Of a DNA stretch of 27,533 nt, positions 8,238 through 15,091 are shown piece after piece; positions within the stretch are counted from its first letter, which is position 1; the number at the start of each line of letters is the position of its first letter. The DNA is taken from NCBI GenBank assembly GCA_958423465.1, contig CATZRD010000032.1, forward strand, positions 1 through 27,533, written 5' to 3'. The translations under genes and the position numbers were made by a program. Source of the DNA: an uncultured Oscillospiraceae bacterium (GTDB lineage: Bacteria; Bacillota; Clostridia; Oscillospirales; Oscillospiraceae). The notes beneath the pieces are model-generated. The model ran no database searches. It had not been told where the DNA came from and saw only the letters and a list, made by a program, of their open reading frames with translations.

Positions 8238-8282
8238 AAAATAAAAAAGGGCAGTCCCGTCCCGATATGGATAGGGCTGCCC
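8238..8282 (-). terminator. Intrinsic terminator acting as riboswitch expression platform
   Basis: On the minus strand GGGCAG (8277-8282) pairs with CTGCCC (8249-8254), with additional C-C/G-G pairing inside, followed by six U residues and a further U-rich run (8238-8248). The 5' arm of the stem is shared with the conserved CUGGGCA segment of the upstream aptamer, so ligand-bound aptamer and terminator exclude each other. This is the standard ON-switch layout of ZTP riboswitches. Confidence 0.88.
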
Positions 8283-8352
8283 AGACGGCCGGCATATACA
8301 GCGCCGCCTGCTCCCATGTGGTGACCCACCGTTCCGTCAGTCACAGGCGCGC
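8277..8352 (-). promoter_or_regulatory. ZTP (pfl) riboswitch aptamer upstream of the purine operon
   Basis: Read on the minus strand, the element shows the pfl core. The 5' strand of P1, CGCCUG (8344-8349), is followed by UGACUG and GGAAC. Next is a small hairpin GGUGG-GUC-ACCAC (8318-8330), then AUGGGAG, and then the 3' strand of P1, CAGGCG (8305-8310). A linker leads to the hallmark CCGUCUGGGCA (8278-8288). This agrees with the consensus I remember (UGACUGGCGAAC, GGGAG, CCGCCUGGGCA), with U replacing C at one position. ZTP riboswitches bind ZMP/ZTP, which accumulate when 10-formyl-folate is short, and typically control purine and one-carbon genes. Here the aptamer sits at the start of the leader and feeds into the overlapping terminator. 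Confidence 0.92.
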
Positions 8353-8359
8353 TTTTTCA

Positions 8360-8388
8360 ATTATCGCTCACACTAATAAGCTACCATT
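8360..8388 (-). promoter_or_regulatory. Possible purine operon promoter
   Basis: A GATAAT box on the minus strand (8360-8365) lies just before the start of the aptamer, which puts a transcription start close to 8353. I see no good TTGACA-like partner 17 or 18 bases upstream, so an activator or a weak promoter is possible. Confidence 0.35.
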
Positions 8389-8424
8389 TCCCGGAAAAAA
8401 ACGCAAGAGGCCATTGTGTATGAA

Positions 8425-8448
8425 TTCCGCCGCGTTTTCCGCCGCGTT
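8425..8448. repeat. Tandem 12-bp direct repeat
   Basis: The 12-mer TTCCGCCGCGTT occurs twice with no spacer, at 8425-8436 and 8437-8448, in the gap between the purine operon promoter and the cobU-type gene. It may be a slippage product or a binding site upstream of the purine promoter; nothing decides between these. Confidence 0.6.
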
Positions 8449-8463
8449 CTCTATGGGAAGTCT

Positions 8464-8482
8464 ACAAAAACGCGGTTTTTGT
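8464..8482 (-). terminator. Weak terminator-like hairpin after the cobU-type gene
   Basis: An 8-bp AT-rich stem (8464-8471 with 8475-8482, loop of three) lies about 20 bases beyond the stop codon of the cobU-type gene. The stem ends in consecutive U residues on the minus strand. It is GC-poor for a terminator, so read-through toward the purine promoter is conceivable. Confidence 0.35.
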
Positions 8483-8504
8483 CTCCCGGCAGCGGCTCCC
8501 CGCC

Positions 8505-9392
8505 TCACTTCAGCACCGTGGGGATGCCGCACACCAGCCGCACCACCCGCCGGGCCCGGCGGGCCAGCTGGACGCACAGGCGGCCCGTCTGCTCCCGGCT
8601 CATGCGGTCGTGATAGCTCATGGGGATCACCCCGCAGCCCACCTCGTCGCAGATGACCACCTCTTTCTCCAGCAGCCGGGGCAGCAGCGCCTCCGCCTCC
8701 ATGGGGTCGGCGTACACCAGATCCTGCAGGCCCTCCAGCACCGGGCCGCCATCCAGCGCCGGGGAGATGTCCTCCTCCCGGTAGCCCAGGCTCTTCACAT
8801 AGTCCCGCTTGCCGCTGGCCGCGGCGCCTACCACCAGGATCATATCCCTGTCCCCCTTCTCCATTTCCGGCAGCGGGCAGCGTCCCTTCCGCGGAATGGG
8901 CACGCCGCAGACCATCTCGATGACCGCGTCGAACCGCTCCGCCGCCCTCCGGTTGATCTTTCCCAGGGCCCGGATGTAAGCCAGGGTCCCCTCCCCGTAG
9001 GGCTGCAGGTCGCTGCCCACGTCGTTAGTCACCGCCACCACCCGGCCGCACCGGTCCAGCAGGTTCTCCAGCCCCGCCAGCACCGGGGGGACGGGATCAT
9101 GGCATCCCCCCTCGTCGTCGAACATCTCGTTGGCGGTGAGGTTGCACAGACATTCCAGCAGCACCGTACACCCCCGGGGCAGGTCCAGTCCCGCCAGGTC
9201 CCGATACCGCTCCACGGTGATGAAGCCCTTCCCCGCCCGCAGGGCCCGGTGGCGGGCGATCTTCTTCTCCCCCTCGTCCCCGTAGGGCCGCATGGCGGCC
9301 AGGTAGTACCTGGGCCCGGGCCCTCCCAGGGCCAGGTCCTCCGCCAGGCCGCTCTTGCCGCAGGCGGACCCGCCGGTGAGCAGAATGTGCAT
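8505..9392 (-). CDS. cobU: Tandem CobU fusion: adenosylcobinamide kinase/guanylyltransferase plus second CobU-like domain
   Basis: The 295-residue protein contains two CobU-related P-loop domains. The first (1 to about 165) looks complete: P-loop GGSACGKS at 7-14, RHR with His48 (the expected guanylylated histidine), LLECLCNLTANEMF at 78-91 and VTNDVGSDLQPYGEGT at 121-136. It should phosphorylate adenosylcobinamide and attach GMP for cobalamin assembly or salvage. The second (about 184-295) repeats the P-loop as GAAASGKR (189-196, Arg replacing the usual Ser/Thr) and ends with CDEVGCGVIPMS and VVRLVCGIP. It lacks the histidine and DCLT-like segments, so it may be non-catalytic or have a different role. 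The ATG at 9392 follows GAGGAGG. It has its own promoter and no cobalamin genes beside it here. Confidence 0.85.
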   Translation of the reverse strand: MHILLTGGSACGKSGLAEDLALGGPGPRYYLAAMRPYGDEGEKKIARHRALRAGKGFITVERYRDLAGLDLPRGCTVLLECLCNLTANEMFDDEGGCHDPVPPVLAGLENLLDRCGRVVAVTNDVGSDLQPYGEGTLAYIRALGKINRRAAERFDAVIEMVCGVPIPRKGRCPLPEMEKGDRDMILVVGAAASGKRDYVKSLGYREEDISPALDGGPVLEGLQDLVYADPMEAEALLPRLLEKEVVICDEVGCGVIPMSYHDRMSREQTGRLCVQLARRARRVVRLVCGIPTVLK

Positions 9393-9428
9393 TGCGCCGC
9401 CTCCTCTCCGCCGATAAACGTCACAAGG

Positions 9429-9457
9429 ATGATACCCCATTCGCCGCCGGTTGTAAA
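9429..9457 (-). promoter_or_regulatory. Sigma-A-type promoter of the cobU-type gene
   Basis: TTTACA (9452-9457) and TATCAT (9429-9434) on the minus strand are 17 bases apart, ending 37 bases before the start codon. It is back to back with the tetR promoter. I see no cobalamin riboswitch in the short leader. Confidence 0.55.
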
Positions 9458-9478
9458 GGGGGCATTTCCCCGCCGCCC

Positions 9479-9506
9479 TTGACAACCGTTCAAAAACTGA
9501 TATGAT
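9479..9506 (+). promoter_or_regulatory. Promoter of the TetR-family gene
   Basis: TTGACA (9479-9484) and TATGAT (9501-9506) are 16 bases apart, about 50 bases before the chosen start codon. The segment from 9499 repeats GATAT-GAT-GATAT-GC, which could be an operator for autoregulation, but that is a guess. Confidence 0.6.
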
Positions 9507-9555
9507 GATATGCTAGAATAATATGAAATCGCGCCCTGTGAAAGGAGCTTCTCCC

Positions 9556-10137
9556 ATGCCCAGCTTTACCCGCAGCGCCATCAAGGCGTCCTTTCTAAAA
9601 CTGCTGGACCAGCGCCCCCTGAACCAGATCACCGTCAAGGACATCGTGGAGGACTGCGGCATCAACCGCAACTCCTTCTACTACCACTTCGCGGACATCC
9701 CCGCCCTGGCCACGGAGATCATCACGGAGAATGCCGACCGCATCATTCAGGAGCATGCCGGCGCGGATTCCCTGGAGGAGTGCCTCAGCGCGGCGGCGCA
9801 GTTCGCTCTGGAGCACAAGCGGGCGGTGATGCATATGTACCGCTCCACCCAGCGGGACGCCTATGAGCAGCATCTGCTGCGCGTCTGCCAGCATGTGGTC
9901 ACCGCCTACGCCGAGGCCGCCTTCGGCGATATGCCGATCCTGCCGGAGGACAGGGATATCGTGATCCGCTTCTACAAGTGCCAGTGCTTCGGTCAGATTC
10001 TGGAGTGGCTCAACAACAATATGAGCTACGACATCGAGCGGCAGTTCTGCCGTCTGGGCCAGCTGTGGAAGGGCATGACCAGCGAGCTGGTCCGCCGCTG
10101 TGCCGACGCCGCCGCCCAGGAGCGCCCCTCCCCCTGA
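9556..10137 (+). CDS. TetR/AcrR-family transcriptional regulator
   Basis: The 193-residue protein has the TetR N-terminal DNA-binding domain: a first helix SAIKASFLKLLDQRPLNQ, then the helix-turn-helix ITVKDIVEDCGINRNSFYYHF at about 25-45. The rest is a helical ligand/dimer domain resembling the group with short Firmicute regulators (TetR_C_7/8-like). I start at the ATG at 9556 because AAAGGAG sits eight bases before it; an in-frame ATG at 9523 has no such site. It has its own promoter and precedes, on the same strand, an HdeD-like protein, an MMPL exporter and a secreted heptad-repeat protein, so it most likely controls those. The inducer is unknown. Confidence 0.88.
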   Translation: MPSFTRSAIKASFLKLLDQRPLNQITVKDIVEDCGINRNSFYYHFADIPALATEIITENADRIIQEHAGADSLEECLSAAAQFALEHKRAVMHMYRSTQRDAYEQHLLRVCQHVVTAYAEAAFGDMPILPEDRDIVIRFYKCQCFGQILEWLNNNMSYDIERQFCRLGQLWKGMTSELVRRCADAAAQERPSP

Positions 10138-10164
10138 GGTCCGCCCGCCGTACATACGAAACTA

Positions 10165-10213
10165 AACACCGGAGGCCGTTTGTCTGAATCTCAGACAAAC
10201 GGCCTCCGGTGTT
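10165..10213 (+). terminator. 23-bp perfect inverted repeat between tetR and the export genes
   Basis: Bases 10165-10187 pair without mismatch with 10191-10213 around a 3-base loop, followed by CGATTTT. Placement 28 bases after the tetR stop codon suits a terminator. The stem is unusually long and perfect, and it lies just upstream of the presumed promoter of the next genes, so it also isolates them from read-through or could form a cruciform. Confidence 0.75.
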
Positions 10214-10244
10214 CGATTTTGCCGCATAGGCGCCCATGTGTCCA

Positions 10245-10273
10245 TTTTCCTCCTCCCGGGCCGGTGGTATGCT
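10245..10273 (+). promoter_or_regulatory. Possible promoter of the HdeD-MMPL operon
   Basis: A TATGCT box (10268-10273) has a poor TTTTCC element 17 bases upstream (10245-10250). The position between the terminator and the first gene is right. A weak -35 would suit a regulated promoter. No clear TetR palindrome is seen beyond an imperfect ATGC/GCAT arrangement at 10268-10283. Confidence 0.35.
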
Positions 10274-10298
10274 TTCCCATGCAAAGGAGGTGTCTCAT

Positions 10299-10910
10299 AT
10301 GAGATCCATAAGTCCCATGCGCTGCGCCAAAACAGGCTACATCGTCATATCCCTGGCCCTCTGCGTCCTGGGGACGGCGGTGCTGCTGTTTCCGGATCTG
10401 TCCATCGCCCTGCTGGGGACCCTGCTGGGGATCGTCCTGATCGTCTTTGGCTGCGTCAAGCTGGTGGGGTACTTCTCCAAGGACCTCTTCCGGCTGGCCT
10501 TTCAGTACGACCTGGCCTTCGGCGTTCTGCTCATCGCCCTGGGGGTGATCGTCCTGGTCCGGCGGCGGGACGCGGTGAGCTTTCTCTGCGCGGCGCTGGG
10601 GATCTTCGTCCTGGCCGACGGCCTGTTCAAGGTGCAGATCACCGTGGACGCCAAGCCTTTCGGCATCCGCCAGTGGTGGCTGATCCTGGCCGTGGCTCTG
10701 GTGACGGCGGCGGCGGGGATCGTTCTGGTGGTCCGGCCCGGTGAGAGCGCCCGGACGCTGATGATTCTCATGGGCGTCTCCCTGCTGGCGGAGGGTCTGC
10801 TCAATCTCATCGTGGCTCTGTCCACGGTGAAGATCCTGCGCCGGCCGGACGTCATCGACGTACCTTACGAGGACGTCCAGCTCCATACTGAACATTCTGG
10901 AAAGGACTGA
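10299..10910 (+). CDS. HdeD/DUF308-family six-helix membrane protein
   Basis: The 203-residue protein is almost entirely hydrophobic, with about six membrane helices arranged as repeated pairs (GYIVISLALCVLGTAVLLF, then IALLGTLLGIVLIVFGCVKL, and so on). This is the pattern of the DUF308/HdeD family. HdeD is linked to acid resistance in E. coli; in Firmicutes the role is not established. A hydrophilic tail of about 30 residues follows the last helix. The ATG at 10299 has a strong AAAGGAGG site eight bases upstream; the in-frame ATG at 10236 lies next to the terminator and is unlikely. Nine bases separate it from the MMPL gene, so the two are one transcript. Confidence 0.8.
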   Translation: MRSISPMRCAKTGYIVISLALCVLGTAVLLFPDLSIALLGTLLGIVLIVFGCVKLVGYFSKDLFRLAFQYDLAFGVLLIALGVIVLVRRRDAVSFLCAALGIFVLADGLFKVQITVDAKPFGIRQWWLILAVALVTAAAGIVLVVRPGESARTLMILMGVSLLAEGLLNLIVALSTVKILRRPDVIDVPYEDVQLHTEHSGKD

Positions 10911-10919
10911 TCAAACGCT

Positions 10920-13007
10920 ATGAAATTTGGGAAAGCGGTGGTCCGCTGCCGCGTGCCGATCCTGATCCTGGCTCTGATCCTGATGGTGCCGTCGTTTATC
11001 GGCATGTCGGCCACCCGGGTCAACTACGACATGCTGGACTACCTGCCCGAGGACATGGACACCGTGGTGGGGCAGAACGCCCTTCTGGAGGATTTCGGCA
11101 AGGGGGCCTTCTCCTTCCTGATCCTGGAGGATATGCCCGTCCGGGACGTGTCCGCCCTGCGGGAAAAGGTGGAGCAGGTGGACCACGTGGAGACCGTTCT
11201 GTGGTACGACTCCCTGGCGGACCTGTCCGTCCCCATGGAGGTGCTGCCGGATACGCTGTACGACGCCTTCAACTCGGAAAACGCCACCATGATGGCGGTG
11301 TTCTTCGACAGCTCCACCTCCGCGGACGTGACCATGGACGCCATCCGGGAGATCCGCTCCATCGCCGGACAGCAGTGCTTCGTCTCCGGCATGTCCGCTC
11401 TGGTGACGGACCTGAAGGACCTGTGCGAGGAGGAGGAGCCGGTGTATGTGGGCCTGGCGGTGCTCTTCGCCTGTCTGGCCATGATGCTGCTGCTGGACAG
11501 CTGGCTGGTGCCCTTCCTGTTCCTGGCCAGCATCGGCATGTCCATTCTGCTGAATCTGGGCACCAACTACTTCCTGGGCGAGATCTCCTACATCACCAAG
11601 GCCCTCTCGGCGGTGCTGCAGCTGGCCGTCACCATGGACTACTCCATCTTCCTGTGGAACAGCTATAATGAGCAGCGGGCCATGATCCCCGACAAGGAGG
11701 AGGCCATGACCGCCGCCATCAGCCGGACCCTCACCTCGGTGCTGGGCAGCTCCATTACCACCATCGCCGGCTTCGCCGCCCTGTGCTTCATGAGCTTCAC
11801 TCTGGGCCGGGACCTGGGCCTGGTCATGGCCAAGGGCGTGCTGCTGGGCGTTATCGGCTGCGTGACCACCCTGCCCGCCATGATCCTGGCCTTTGACAAG
11901 CCCCTGCAGAATACCTGCCACCGGTCTCTGATCCCGGACATGAAGGGAGCGGCGGAGAAGCTGGTGAAGATCTTCCCCGTGTTCCTGGTGATCTTCGCCC
12001 TGCTGATTCCCCCGGCGGCCTACGGCTACAACCGGACCAACGACGAGGTATACTACGACATGGGCCAGTGCCTGCCCCAGGATATCGACTGCGTCATCGC
12101 CAACAACAAGCTCTCTGAGGAGTTCGGCGTGGCGTCCACCCATATGCTGCTGGTGGACGCGGATCTCCTCTCCAGCGCCGTGCGCTCCATGATCGATGAA
12201 ATGGAGCGGGTAGACGGCGTGGAGGCGGTCCTGGGTCTGGAGTCCGTGATTGGCCCCCGGATCCCGGAGGAGGTCCTGCCGGAGGAGCTGGTCAGCACGC
12301 TGAAGAGCGACCAGTGGGAGCTGCTGCTCATCAACTCCTCCTACCCGGTGGCCAGCGACGCGGTCAATGAGCAGATCGACCAGCTGGGCGCCATCCTGAA
12401 GAGCTGCGACCCCACCGGTATGCTCATCGGCGAGGCCCCCTGCATGAAGGACACCATCGAGACCACGGACCGGGACTTCCAGGTGGTCAACGCCGTGTCC
12501 ATCGTGGCCATCTTTCTCATCATCGCCCTGGTGGAGAAGAGCGTCACCCTGCCCTTCCTCCTCATCGCCGTCATTGAGCTGGCCATCTTCATCAACCTGG
12601 GCCTGCCCCACTATCTGGGCCAGTCCCTGCCCTTCATCGCCCCCATCTGCATCAGCACCATCCAGCTGGGCGCCACGGTGGACTACGCCATCCTCATGAC
12701 CACCCGCTACAAGCAGGAGCGCGCCGCCGGAAGGGATAAGCGGCAGTCCGTCGCCACGGCGCTGGCCACCTCCATCCCCTCCATCCTGGTCAGCGGCACC
12801 GGGCTGTTCGCCGCCACCTTCGGCGTGGCCATGTACTCCAAGGTGGACATCATCCGCTCCATGTGCATGCTCATGGCCCGGGGCGCGGTGGTGAGCATGG
12901 TGTGCGTCATCTTCATTCTCCCGTCCCTGCTCATGCTGTGCGACCGGGCCATCCGGGCCACGACCGCCGGCATGAAGCCGGCGGCGGGCAGTCCGTCCCA
13001 TACCTGA
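10920..13007 (+). CDS. MMPL/RND-family exporter
   Basis: The 695-residue protein has the RND layout of two repeats, each made of one helix, a large extracellular domain and a five-helix bundle. Helix one is near 11-30 and the first exterior domain near 31-172. The first bundle carries AVTMDYSIFLWNSY, with Asp240-Tyr241. The second half starts near 350, its exterior domain runs to about 520, and its bundle carries GATVDYAILMTTRY with Asp588-Tyr589. Those Asp-Tyr pairs are the proton-relay position of MMPL proteins, so proton-driven export of lipids, peptides or drugs is expected. The substrate cannot be read. It sits between the HdeD-like gene and the secreted coiled-coil gene, under likely TetR control. 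Confidence 0.9.
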   Translation: MKFGKAVVRCRVPILILALILMVPSFIGMSATRVNYDMLDYLPEDMDTVVGQNALLEDFGKGAFSFLILEDMPVRDVSALREKVEQVDHVETVLWYDSLADLSVPMEVLPDTLYDAFNSENATMMAVFFDSSTSADVTMDAIREIRSIAGQQCFVSGMSALVTDLKDLCEEEEPVYVGLAVLFACLAMMLLLDSWLVPFLFLASIGMSILLNLGTNYFLGEISYITKALSAVLQLAVTMDYSIFLWNSYNEQRAMIPDKEEAMTAAISRTLTSVLGSSITTIAGFAALCFMSFTLGRDLGLVMAKGVLLGVIGCVTTLPAMILAFDKPLQNTCHRSLIPDMKGAAEKLVKIFPVFLVIFALLIPPAAYGYNRTNDEVYYDMGQCLPQDIDCVIANNKLSEEFGVASTHMLLVDADLLSSAVRSMIDEMERVDGVEAVLGLESVIGPRIPEEVLPEELVSTLKSDQWELLLINSSYPVASDAVNEQIDQLGAILKSCDPTGMLIGEAPCMKDTIETTDRDFQVVNAVSIVAIFLIIALVEKSVTLPFLLIAVIELAIFINLGLPHYLGQSLPFIAPICISTIQLGATVDYAILMTTRYKQERAAGRDKRQSVATALATSIPSILVSGTGLFAATFGVAMYSKVDIIRSMCMLMARGAVVSMVCVIFILPSLLMLCDRAIRATTAGMKPAAGSPSHT

Positions 13008-13032
13008 TTTTTGATAACGGAGGAATTACGTC

Positions 13033-15003
13033 ATGAAAAAGAATATCCTGCGCGGAGCCGGCGCGCTTCTGCTGAGCGCCGCCATCCTGTGCGGCGCGGC
13101 AGGCACGGGGACCGCGGCCGTCGCCGGCAGTCCGTCGGAGCCCCAGCCTCAGCAGCTCAATGCCGCCGTCCTCTCCGCCGCCGTCCCGGGCAAGGCCGCC
13201 GGCAAGGACGAGACGGTCTACATCATCGCCGACGCCGCCGGCCAGCCGGAGCAGGTCATCGTCAGCGACTGGCTGAAAAACCCCAAGGGCTACAGCGCTC
13301 TGGAGGATGAGACGGCCCTTTCCGACGTGGAAAACGTCAAGGGCAGCGGCGCCCTCTCCGTCCAGAACGGCGTCCAGATCTGGGACGCCCAGGGAGAAGA
13401 CGTCTACTACCAGGGCGTCACGGACCAGGCCCTCCCCGTGTCCGTCGCCGTGACCTACACCCTGGACGGCAGGACCGTCTCCCCCTCGGAGCTGGCGGGC
13501 AAGAGCGGCCGGCTGGTCATCCGCTTCGACTATGAGAACCATCTGAGGGAGACCGTGGCCGTAGGCGGTGAGCGGGAGACCCTCCATGTCCCCTTCGCCG
13601 CCGTGACGGCGGCGATCCTGGACAGCGACACCTTCACCAATGTGGAGGTGGTCAACGGCAGGCTGGTGAACGACGGCGGCGCCACCGCCGTGGTGGGTCT
13701 GGCCTTCCCCGGTCTGGCGGAGGATCTGGACCTGAAGGACGGCCAGCTGGAGCTGCCCGACTATCTGGAGATCCGGGGCGACGCGAAGGAGTTTGAGATG
13801 GCCGGCGCCGTGACCGTGGTCACCAGCGAACCCTTCAGCCAGCTGGACGCGGAGGATCTGGAGGATCTGGCCGGCGGCGACCTGTCCGGCAGTCTGGACA
13901 AGATGACCGACGCCATGGATCAGCTGCTGGACGGCTCCAGCCAGCTTTGCGACGGTCTGGACGCCCTGCTGGAGGGGACCAACGCCCTCTCTGACGGCGT
14001 GGACCAGCTGGCCGGCGGGCTCAGCGCCCTCTCCGCCAACAGCGCCGCCCTCACCGACGGCTCCCGGCAGGTATTCCAGTCCCTGCTGGATACGGCCAAC
14101 CAGCAGCTGGCCGCGGCGGGTCTGGACCTGCCGGAGCTGACCGTTGAGAACTACAGTCAGGTCCTCGCCGGCGCGCTCAGCGCCATGGACGAGGCCGGCG
14201 TCACCCAGGCCGCCCGGCAGCAGGTGGAGCAGGAGGTCCGGGGCCAGACCGACGCGGTCCGTCAGGCCATCGCCGCCGCCGTGGAGCGGGAGGTTTCCGC
14301 CCAGGTCCAGGAGGCCCTCCGGGCCGATGTGGAGAGTCAGGTCCTGGCCTCCATGGGCCTGACGGCGGAGGATCTGGCCGCCGCCCCCAAGGCCCAGCGG
14401 GAGCAGATCGACGCCGCCGTGGACCGGCAGCTCTCCTCCGCCGCCGTGAAGGAGGCCGCCCGGGAGGCTCTGGCGCGGCAGATGGCCTCCCAGGAGGTCC
14501 AGACTCTGGTGGACGCCAAGGCAGAGGAGCAGATCCAGTCCCTGACGGACCAGGCCATGGCCTCCGACGAGGTCCAGGCCCGGATCGCGGCCGGGCTGGA
14601 ACAGGCCAGTTCCGGCGCGGCCAGCCTCTCCGCCCTCAAGGCCCAGCTGGACAGCTATAACACCTTCTACACCGGTCTGGCTGCCTACACCGGCGGCGTA
14701 GACGAGGCCGCCGCGGGAGCCGGGGAGCTGAAGCGCTCCGTCCCCGCCCTCACCGACGGCGTCCGGGCGCTGCGGGACGGTGCGGCCAGCCTCTCCGACG
14801 GTCTGGCGCAGTTCAACGAGGAGGCGGTGCAAAAACTGGCCGGCGCGCTGGACGGCGACCTGGGCGGTTTGACCGACCGGCTGGAGGCCCTGTCCGATCT
14901 GGCCCGGTCCTATCAGAACTTCTCCGGCATCCCCCAGGACGTGGAGGGCCAGGTGCGGTTCCTGTACCGCCTGGGCTCCATCCAGCTTCCGGAGGAGGAT
15001 TGA
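13033..15003 (+). CDS. Secreted heptad-repeat/coiled-coil protein, likely MMPL partner
   Basis: The 656-residue protein begins with a signal peptide (Lys-Lys, hydrophobic stretch 7-21, Ala/Gly-rich cleavage region near 25-33). Cys20 is not in a proper lipobox. Residues about 60-270 form a beta-rich domain. Repeats of LxxGxxxLxxG type follow at about 285-345 (DGLDALLEGTNALSDGVDQL), then a long Ala/Gln/Glu-rich helical region at about 375-540, and a second short repeat block near 560-610 (LTDGVRALRDGAASLSDGL). No C-terminal membrane helix is seen, unlike YhgE/Pip proteins, which carry similar repeats. The ATG has GGAGG nine bases upstream, 25 bases after the MMPL stop. I infer an exterior adaptor or scaffold for the exporter; direct function is unknown. 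Confidence 0.75.
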   Translation: MKKNILRGAGALLLSAAILCGAAGTGTAAVAGSPSEPQPQQLNAAVLSAAVPGKAAGKDETVYIIADAAGQPEQVIVSDWLKNPKGYSALEDETALSDVENVKGSGALSVQNGVQIWDAQGEDVYYQGVTDQALPVSVAVTYTLDGRTVSPSELAGKSGRLVIRFDYENHLRETVAVGGERETLHVPFAAVTAAILDSDTFTNVEVVNGRLVNDGGATAVVGLAFPGLAEDLDLKDGQLELPDYLEIRGDAKEFEMAGAVTVVTSEPFSQLDAEDLEDLAGGDLSGSLDKMTDAMDQLLDGSSQLCDGLDALLEGTNALSDGVDQLAGGLSALSANSAALTDGSRQVFQSLLDTANQQLAAAGLDLPELTVENYSQVLAGALSAMDEAGVTQAARQQVEQEVRGQTDAVRQAIAAAVEREVSAQVQEALRADVESQVLASMGLTAEDLAAAPKAQREQIDAAVDRQLSSAAVKEAAREALARQMASQEVQTLVDAKAEEQIQSLTDQAMASDEVQARIAAGLEQASSGAASLSALKAQLDSYNTFYTGLAAYTGGVDEAAAGAGELKRSVPALTDGVRALRDGAASLSDGLAQFNEEAVQKLAGALDGDLGGLTDRLEALSDLARSYQNFSGIPQDVEGQVRFLYRLGSIQLPEED

Positions 15004-15025
15004 CCCCTTCCCGGCCCATTTCCCG

Positions 15026-15054
15026 TTGCGCGGCGGCGGACTTCGTGATAGAAT
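15026..15054 (+). promoter_or_regulatory. Promoter of the anion permease gene
   Basis: TTGCGC (15026-15031) and TAGAAT (15049-15054) are separated by 17 bases, about 37 bases before the GTG start. No terminator separates it from the upstream secreted-protein gene, so read-through is also possible. Confidence 0.55.
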
Positions 15055-15091
15055 AGCTCCGACAAATTCTGCCGAAGCCGGGTGATGCGCT

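Noticed and set aside
9393..9478. Cobalamin riboswitch before the cobU-type gene
   Set aside because: The leader after the promoter is only about 30 bases and has no B12-box-like sequence.
10911..13001. 696-codon open frame on the minus strand, opposite the MMPL gene
   Set aside because: Its translation is rich in Gly, His, Gln and Asp without domains, the composition expected from reading a GC-rich gene backwards; the plus-strand protein has clear MMPL motifs.
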